Origin: Elmis aenea
Taxonomy: Eukaryota > Arthropoda > Insecta > Coleoptera > Elmidae
Direction: 5' to 3'
NCBI GenBank assembly: GCA_947652605.1
Contig: OX393579.1
Span: 21,287,674 to 21,351,673 of the forward strand
Length of the DNA: 64,000 nucleotides
Part shown: in pieces, positions 56,266 through 64,000 of the stretch
Layout of the letters: each line of letters begins with the position of its first letter
Numbering within the stretch: position 1 is the first letter of the stretch
Notes under the pieces: model-generated
Told to the model about the DNA's origin: nothing
Databases searched by the model: none
What the model saw: only the letters and a program-made list of their open reading frames with translations
Program-made: the position numbers and the translations under genes

Positions 56266-57610
56266 CAGCGGTATGCACAGTCGTTCGCCGGAGGAGCCGC
56301 TGGCGGTGCGCCGACAGTTTGCGTTGCACAGTCATTCGCTGGTGGCTCCTCCGGCGACTCCTTCGGCGCACCGCCGCGCCGGCGACTCCTTCGGCGCACC
56401 GCCGGCGATTCCTTGGGCGCACAGCCGGCGGCTCCTCCGGCGAAACGCCGAGCGTTGCACAGTCGTTCTCCAGCGAGTCTTCACCTAAGTGGCACATGCG
56501 CAATACTTAAAAAATCGGCGCTTCGCTGGCGCGAGTATCTAGCACATCCAGGGTACTGAATATTGTTGCAAAATGCAAATTTATATTTATTTTTGACATC
56601 GGTTTTTTATCCTCGATGATGGAATAGTTTTGTATCATATCATTATCATTAGTTTTTCTTCGGCACTGTACGATTTATTCGATATTAATATATATTATTT
56701 AAGTTTTACGAAGTGGACTAAACTTCAATTGTGCTGTACATAAGGTATTCACCTTAATTGTTTCTCCAGGTGTTTCCTTGTGCATATGTTTGATAAATGT
56801 ACATATTACGTATCCTTTGGTGTAAAATTATGGATGTCTATATTTTTTTAACATATATGTATTACTTTAATTGCGATCATATTGTATCGAAAATTAGTGA
56901 ATTGTAGAATTACAAGGAAATACAACTCGTTTGCCGTTAATGTATTTAAATACTATAAAATCTCCATTATTTCTTACGTTATTTTCTTATTATTATTAAA
57001 ATTGTTTATAAACATTTAAAATGAATTAAAAAACGAGAAAATTCAATATTTATTTTGGTTTTAATGTATTTTTTATAATTAACTATTATTATGCACTTCA
57101 TTGTTTGTACACAACGGTAATAAGCTACAAAGTTGCAATGAATGTTTCACTGGAAATTATAAGGACATCTAAACAACTCTTATTAATAAAGAAAATTAAG
57201 ATTTTGGGTATTTACACATTTCTAGGGACCAACAAAGATCTTATTCCTTTGTTAAGTAGTTAGCGGGGTAATTAATATGAAAAACCTTATTACTTACTAT
57301 ATCCTTTAACAGCGCTGTTATCAAATATTGCGTTTGAAATGAATTTTGCTTTAAAGCTATAAAAACTGCGGTCATTTACCGCATGCTAGATACTGAAGCA
57401 AGGTTTTATCACGATATCAAATTGGCTAATTGCTATTCTGCGCATGCTAGAGTGATATGTTTTCATGTACGTTAGTCCAACGCTTCGCCGGGCAACCTCC
57501 ACCCAGCCGAAATTTGTCTCTGTAAGCAAACTGTCTGGCGGGCGGTTGGCGAAGCGCTAGCTGGTGAGTTCCGCGGCGGGGCTTTCGGCGAGCGACTGTG
57601 CATACCGCTG
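56266..57610. mobile_element. TAA-flanked MITE with GC-rich ends, second of the pair
   Basis: The left end cagcggtatgcacagtcg and inverted right end cgactgtgcataccgctg are flanked by taa (56263-56265, 57611-57613). It shares its left taa with the preceding element, so it targeted that duplication. The left 240 bp is strongly GC-rich with reiterated tcctccggcgactccttcgg-type words and gcacagtcg; this creates spurious open frames on both strands. 1,345 bp with no gene. Confidence 0.8.
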
Positions 57611-57613
57611 TAA

Positions 57614-58560
57614 GTGTGCCTCCGAACAGGCCAGATAAGAAAAAACAGTACTACTGCCTAATAATGCTAACTATTTAAAAGTTGGAGAACGCAAGCCAAA
57701 CTCGACCTTATATACGCTCGAAACTGGTAAGTGGTCACTGGCTTGTCCATACCCTGTTCCTCGAAATTAAAACTATTTTTTGATTTATGCCGTGCTTTTC
57801 TTGTTAAAAAAAATTGAAATTATTTTAAAGGAACGCATTTTATAGTTTTGTTTTAAGTAAATTAATAAATATTTCGTAAAATTTTGTATTGTTTTCGATT
57901 TCGGTAATATTGATAGATAAAATAAGTTGCAGAAGCTCTAGCTAACAGTACAGTTCTTAATCTTGTCCTTATTTAGCTTCATTAAACCTATAACACGTTT
58001 TACACGTTCCATAGGTTTAAACGTGTCGTTAGTTTACTTATTCCTTTTGTATAATGTCAAGTTTTGTAATTCAAAATAGATAGAAATGATTTTGTGTTGA
58101 TCTTATTTATATAAAATAGGTAGTGATTTTTATATTCCAGAATAGGTACCTACATGTTATGCATAAATTTAATGTTAATTCTGTGGTGCATTTTTGTATA
58201 TTGTATATAGCAATAAATTTATTTCGCTAAAATAAGGATCGTTTTTCCAAACAGTGCCTAAGCTTATGTTATATCTAGTTTTAAAAAAAATATTAATAAT
58301 TGATATTATCCTGGCAGATAAATAGGCAGTTTATTTCGAACTAAATGTACTACTTGATGTTCATTACGGCTTCCGTTCTTTTATTCTAACGAGTTGCACT
58401 TTTCTTGTGCACTGATCTGACCAACTGATCCGCCTTTTTTTTATTAGCTGGGTAACTTAACCAATGATGGGGTCAGGTAACTTAGCTTCGTCTTTCTGGA
58501 CAGTATTGGATTTTTGCCCCTACCACCTCTATTTTAAGGTCCTAATGAATGTCTATTTCT
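57614..58560. other. No recognizable gene or element
   Basis: AT-rich spacer. Confidence 0.5.
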
Positions 58561-59440
58561 TGCATACCAGTGGGCATTGACTATATTACTACAAGCAAGT
58601 AAAAGGAGACAAAATATGGGAGAGCAAGACACAAAGAAAAGTAAATCCAAACGATGTTTTAATCATAACGTATACTAAAAAGGGACTAAACAACAACACA
58701 AATATTTTAAACCTAAGGTACAATAACATAAACATAAAAACAAAGGAACAATGAAGGTACAAATTAAAGAGAAGAACATTGAAAAAGACACTCATTTAAC
58801 ATGTTTAGATACAAGAATTGGCAAGAATGAAACACAAGATAGTTATTTACGAAACAAGACCGGAAAGTGAAACTTTATTGGACGAGTAGACAGTTTTGGG
58901 ACGAGCCGGATGCGAGTCCTGAAATAATACGAGTTCAATAAAGACACTTTACGGGTATGTTATGTACAATATTTTTTTTGGGTCCGCCACCACACGATGG
59001 GACGACAATTTATTAAGAAAGAAGAAGAGAGGAGATGAGAATATTCAAAACAGCTTTTAGACTAGTATTATATTATGATGATAGTTAGACCTGGGTACTC
59101 ACAAAAGCGATGAATGGTAAAATACAACGATAGAAATTAAATAACCAAAAAGAATAACGAGAAACGAGTGTATACAAAATATACAAGTAGGAGAGAACCA
59201 GAAACCGAGTCACTAACTGGAATATGTTGAGACATAAACATTTAAGTTGGTAGGGGCATACAACAAATAAATGAGACATTGTTGGCTCGGACATTTGATA
59301 AGACATAATAGTAACAAGAAGATACAAAGAAAGACCGAGAGAAATTTGGTAAAACTTGATAGTAAAGAACTAACAAATAAGAGATCAAACAGTAAATGGA
59401 GCATGATCAGCTCAAAATAGGCAACGATGGGAAAGTTCTG
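58560..59440 (+). pseudogene. Heavily decayed LINE ORF2 remnant
   Basis: Broken plus-strand frames give a YxxSETWVLTK-like stretch (STWVLTKAMNGK at about 59085), then RNECIQNIQVGENQ, FKLVGHIQQMDE-like and KERPREIW-like pieces. This is the order expected after a LINE reverse transcriptase. The upstream part (58560-58800) is A-rich on plus with LIITYTKKGLNNN-like wording, possibly endonuclease. Many stops. Confidence 0.5.
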
Positions 59441-61063
59441 TGCACTTAACTCAATTTGTCATTGATTCAAAATCTCTATCATATTAAAATATCTTGTTAG
59501 TTAAGTTTCGTGTACTGGTTTTTTCTCGTTTAAATACATTTTCCATTTTTGAACAATTATTTACATTACATACCTTGTGGTTCCTCTACCTTTATCTGTT
59601 TTAATATCGAATACTCTTTCTCTTGTCTTACTCGAAACATTATGTTCCAGCTTTTGTCAATTCCAGTTACAATAGAACCAAAAAAGTTTCACAGAAAAAC
59701 TTTTTCGTAAGCTATCCTTTTTCAACAATAGCGCTATTTACTTAACAAATGGTGCATTGGAATAATGATCTGTAAAGCCTCGGTCGAAAGTAATTTTGAT
59801 ATTCGAAATTTAGTACAACGAAATGATTCAACATCCCGGCAAATACCAGATAGCGCATATTTTGTTTCAACAAATAATTTTTTGGAGAGCAAATTTCATT
59901 TTGTACTTGTTTTGTCGTTCAAGATAAGCGTCCCAAGATTACATTAAAAGGTTCATTTAATAACTCTTAACATAGCTTTCGACGACTGTCCAAATCATCT
60001 TAATGGATTTTATTTTCAAGTAACAAAAGCTCAGTTCCAATATTTTAAAACTGTAACTTGTCTTGTGCAGACACAGCCACTATTCCAGTAAGATGATTAA
60101 TGAAAGGCGTAACTGTAGCCGTACAAACAAATCGAGTTAACTTGTCTGAAATATGTATTTCATAATTCACATAAAATATAATAAATGTGTTTTGTAAGAC
60201 ATGACGGCAACTTGTACAACGAGCGAAAATAATCCGTGCAGATGCCACATCCCAAAAGCTGTAAAAACTTTTAACAGCTATGTCGAATATTTTATAAGAA
60301 CGAATTATTTACGACAGCAATACTTTCAAACACGAATAAAACAGAAAACCGCACTTTTGTTTCCTAGAGTGCAACAGGAGTAAGCAATTTTAAAGAACTA
60401 AACTGGGTCAACAGCCATCTAAATCTCCCTTCAAGAGAATGTTAATGACCACTTGATTGGATGCAAAAGATTTGCATTTCTTTCTAACAAAAGTGAGAAG
60501 GCGCTTTTTTAAATGCAAGTCAGCAATATTATTAATTCATAATACGATTTGCAGGTGCCAGGAGTCACAACATCTGAAAGAATTTATAACTACAACACAA
60601 AAGAGCCATAAAAAATTGCTTGATATAGCTCACTTTGCATATAGAAAGTGTTCGTAAAAACAACTGACAATATATCTACGCATTATTCAATAAATTTGTT
60701 TAATGAGCAATTCAATTGTTAAGAAAAAGCAAAGCTTGTTTAATTTTGTCAAATTCAATGATAAGAAACCCACGTTTAACCTAAAATTATCAACATATAA
60801 ATAACAAATTAATTGCCACTAAATTTGCTGAAGAAATATAATGAGTGTTTTACAAATAAAAACATTCAACACAGTCGCTATTGTTTTATTACTTATTAAG
60901 TAAAAAATAAGGAAACGGATCATTAGCAATATTGAAAAAAAATAAGCTACTTTAATACAGATATTACAAATATTAGGAACAAAAGTTCTTACACGATTTT
61001 GAATGAATGTTAAAGAAGAAAAATTGGTGTCGATGCGCGGAAACAAAACAGTAGGTATTTAAC
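59441..61063. other. No recognizable gene or element
   Basis: AT-rich spacer. Confidence 0.5.
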
Positions 61064-61071
61064 CCTTAACT

Positions 61072-61340
61072 CAGTGGTTTCTAACCTTTTTGTACCTTCG
61101 CCTTCCTTTGTCATAAAAAATATTGCGCCTCCCTCACTTTTCGTAACAATCTAATTTCATAAATACTCTTCTGATATAATGATTATTTAATGGGCTACAA
61201 AACAATATACCATATTCTGCATAAAAAGTTCTTTTTGTTTGTTTGTATTCAAAAATTATATTTTGGTAACAGCTGTGAGCCCCCCTTGCAATAGTCTCCC
61301 ACCCCCTAGGAGAGCGCGCCCCACAGGTTAGAAACCACTG
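61072..61340. mobile_element. CAGTGG-type nonautonomous hAT element, copy 2
   Basis: The ends cagtggtttctaaccttttt and caggttagaaaccactg are flanked by a perfect 8-bp duplication ccttaact (61064-61071, 61341-61348). 269 bp. Subterminal gcgcgccccac. No gene. Confidence 0.9.
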
Positions 61341-61659
61341 CCTTAACTATTCGCGTGGGTGTATTTTGTACACCAATCTCAGTTATTTTTGTCTTAACGT
61401 CTTTTTACTTGAACGTAAAGACAGAATCCGCTTATCTATCTTCAGATTGATTCACTACAAGGACTGTGTCGCAAATGTTTTTCCTCCAGTGTGCCCCTAG
61501 CCGGTCTTATAAATGAATGCACATTTGCATTATATGGTGCATTTGGTACATCGCACGGGTACACAGTTTGCCATACACTTTTATACAAAAAATATTTTTA
61601 TAAAACTTGTAATTACGCCGTTAAAGCAGCGTTTCCATACTTTTGGACTAACCTGTATA
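61341..61659. other. No recognizable gene or element
   Basis: Short spacer. Open frames of 60-92 codons at 61491-61769 run into the adjacent mariner derivative and show no motif. Confidence 0.45.
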
Positions 61660-61661
61660 TA

Positions 61662-62116
61662 CAGGGTGTCCCCGCCATCACCGCAAATATTTTAAGTGGT
61701 GATAGAGGACCTTTTTCTAAGAAAAAATTTCCAAAATCAAATGCTAAGCAGATATCAACATTTACTTGATTTTTTTACACTTCTGCATTTAAAAGGCTCT
61801 GTCGCCGAAAATATCAATTTTATTGTAAAATACCTTACTTTTTAATAGAGCATGAAATTCTCTACAAAATTAATTATAATTATGTTTTGTCCACAGGCAA
61901 TGGTTTAAAAGATATAAGGCAGTTTGTACAAAAAAAAATTGAAAAATTTAAAAACTTTAATTGTTTCTTAGACTTTGCAACCGCTGTATCTTTAAAACGA
62001 AAGATTGTACAAAAAAAAACGACGGTTCATCCCGTATAGCAAATTTTATGGGCTACAACTTTGGTCAAGTGAAATTTTCGGAAAATCCAACCGATTTTTG
62101 GAAAAAGTCGAAAATA
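61662..62116 (-). mobile_element. Mariner-family derivative, truncated
   Basis: Starts TA-cagggtgtccccgccatcac and runs collinear with the complement of 53701-53240, including the tggtgatagaggacct segment that is the uninterrupted form of the hAT insertion site at 21454. It stops near 62116. Confidence 0.7.
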
Positions 62117-63170
62117 TCTTGTGTTTTATGTTAGAAACTAAGAAACACCAATGGGAACATCTTGGAAAAATACCTAGTCTTTAAGAATTTTAGAATAAAA
62201 TTGTAGGTTAGTCTCCCCAAACTAGTAACAATATTATAAAGAGAAAAAATAATAACTCAGGGAATAGTATAAAAAATGACTTTTGGTTGGCACGCCAATC
62301 ATGGGCGCAAATTTTAAAATGAAAATGCACAATTAACCTTGGTAAGCATATACATTGGAACGGAAGCATTTCCGAACACATGCCCATCTACATTTTTCCC
62401 ATTATTTTCGTTAATATAACACGCTGTTAATGTTTTGTCGGATACAATCTGGTTAACTTTTAATAGCGTAAACATAATAATACTGCAAAAAAATATAGCG
62501 AAGCAAATGCTTCATAAAATAACCGCTTTTGCTCGCACACCTAGCAAAGCTTAATCTTCCTATTAGCTAAATATACCTTGCAATGTTCTCTTGTTACATA
62601 GACAACTATTAAAACGTTTATTACGAAGCAGTTTGCAGTTAGTTATAAGTTTAATTGCAACTTTATTTCGTGTTAACATTCAGAGTGGTACCAATAGTAA
62701 CTATAATAGCCCAGATCCTTTCATTTTGAAGTGTTTTAACAGCTGTTTCATGTAGGAACTTTAATATTGTGGAAACTCTAATGCATATGTGCTTGTTTCA
62801 GATCGGTGCCAAAACTTGGTTCAGTGGACTTCTTATCCGCTGTACCATGATAAAATCATGTTTTTCGTTTATACATATATTAAATTTATATGACGTTTAT
62901 ATGACATCACGGATTCCAAAACATTACTGGTATTCGTTTTTATGAGTCGTAAATAGCTGAAATTTTATGGTCGCTTATGCCTGTATTTCGAGCAGTTTTG
63001 TTGTTTCAAACGCCAGTTAATTCTACCAATACAATTTGTTTTTTTGTATAAAATCTATACGAAACGTTTCGAACGTGACGACTTGCCATTAGTTAGCCCG
63101 TATCAAAATTTTATTGGTTTTTATTTCACGAGAAAATTTAATAAAACGAAAAAAGATACAATGTTTTTAC
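62117..63170. other. No recognizable gene or element
   Basis: AT-rich spacer. Confidence 0.5.
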
Positions 63171-63178
63171 ATCTAGCT

Positions 63179-63578
63179 CAGTGTTTCTCAACCTTTTTGT
63201 ATTTGCGAGCACTTTTTTCATATCAATTTTTATTGCGCTTACCTTCCAATCGTTTTGTGCTGCCAAAAAACTATTTGTTTCTATTTCTCAAACTGTCTTT
63301 TCACTCGTTATATTATTTTTAAAATATGTAATAAGTTAGTATCTTATTTCGCTAATGTGAACTTAAAAATACATTAAAGTCGAAACACTAGTTATTAGGC
63401 TCACTATAAACCTTTGATATGTGCGACTGCTGTCATTTTCAGAATGTACCTACTTCATCTAATTGTTTTTTTGTTGTTTCAATAATTAGTTTTTCTTAGA
63501 TTTTCACTTCTTTGCGTCACCCCATTAGTTATTTCGGGCCCCGCATAGGAGGCGCGCCCCACAGGTTGAGGACTACTG
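63179..63578. mobile_element. CAGTG-type nonautonomous hAT element, copy 3
   Basis: The ends cagtgtttctcaaccttttt and acaggttgaggactactg are flanked by atctagct and atcttgct (7 of 8 identical). Related to 22942-23599 and 61072-61340. No gene. Confidence 0.85.
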
Positions 63579-63586
63579 ATCTTGCT

Positions 63587-64000
63587 AAAGGATAATATAA
63601 ATTAAAACATGTTTCTTAAATTAAATCAATATAATGAGTAAATCACAACCGCGGCCCGTTTTTGTGTCCCGTTACGCATTTGAAACATTTGAGTAGATCT
63701 AAAAAAATGTTTTGGGATTCTACTATTATTATGTTTCTTACAAAAGTAAACTGCGCGCAGCCCGTCTACGTATCCCGAGGTTTTGGTCCGCCATAAGTCG
63801 AGTGGCAATTTGCACATTGTATCTTAGTTGTTTAATTGCTTTTTTGCGTTGTCTTCCAATTTTGTGTTTAATAATTATTTATAACCATCTCTAAGTAACG
63901 AACAGTTTTTTAAGCTAAATAGACGGATAAGTATTGCTTTACCTGATAAAAAATTTATGTTTTACTTGGAACCAAAGTGAAACAGTGATGAAAAAATACG
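63587..64000. other. No recognizable gene or element
   Basis: AT-rich to the window edge; short overlapping frames on both strands without motifs. Confidence 0.45.

Noticed and set aside
56157..56510. Long GC-rich open frames on both strands as genes
   Set aside because: They cross a MITE boundary, overlap on opposite strands and consist of repeat-derived Arg/Pro/Ala-rich sequence.
61491..61769. 60- and 92-codon frames as genes
   Set aside because: They run across the TA boundary into a mariner derivative and carry no motif.

Overview
The window is AT-rich eukaryotic DNA, most likely from an insect. Indications are DUF4817-type mariner transposases, BED-finger hAT, PIF/Harbinger-MADF, piggyBac, Helitron and BEL-like remnants, a tRNA-derived SINE and long unstructured AT-rich spacers. 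I see no convincing host gene, rRNA, tRNA gene or CRISPR array. It reads as a graveyard of nested transposable elements within intergenic or intronic DNA. Order or species cannot be fixed from what is visible.

Positions 434-12263 are one composite locus. The outer shell is a hAT DNA transposon with CAGGGTTG ends, an 8-bp target duplication (gttttaaa) and a minus-strand transposase. A 9.2-kb foldback element (2247-11469) has inserted inside that transposase gene, between the BED finger and the catalytic core. It has a perfect 9-bp duplication (ctagacgta), as expected for the Mutator/foldback group. Each arm is about 3.1-3.7 kb: an outer segment of about 300 bp that looks identical on both sides, then a tandem array of a ~154-bp unit (19 copies left, 22 copies right, inverted). 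Between the arms are two plus-strand coding blocks. One looks like the C-terminal part of a transposase, cut off exactly at the array edge. The other is an intact-looking Ulp1/SENP-like cysteine protease fused to a PHD-like zinc finger. This is the most unusual object in the window.

Positions 12264-29300 hold many nonautonomous elements. They include GAGCGG-rich hAT MITEs, a TA-flanked MITE carrying a second hairpin MITE, a ~1.3-kb hairpin element with a 19-nt loop interrupted by a Harbinger MITE with a MADF-domain fragment, a hAT MITE carrying a tRNA-derived SINE, two decayed LINE fragments, and a TTAA-flanked piggyBac remnant.

Positions 29304-41000 start with a mariner-family element with both ends and a broken transposase, followed by mostly featureless DNA with a Tigger/pogo-like MITE, a second copy of the TA-flanked MITE and short LINE 3-prime tails.

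Positions 41677-45643 are an essentially intact LINE: an RRM-like ORF1, a 985-aa endonuclease/reverse-transcriptase ORF2 and a 12-bp target duplication. It sits inside an older LINE relic, and short copies of its 3-prime tail occur elsewhere in the window. Positions 46000-64000 contain Helitron-like coding repeats and a Helitron 3-prime hairpin, an LTR-retrotransposon relic, a second Harbinger/MADF MITE, a palindromic mariner derivative, two abutting TAA-flanked MITEs, another decayed LINE and two CAGTG-type hAT MITEs.
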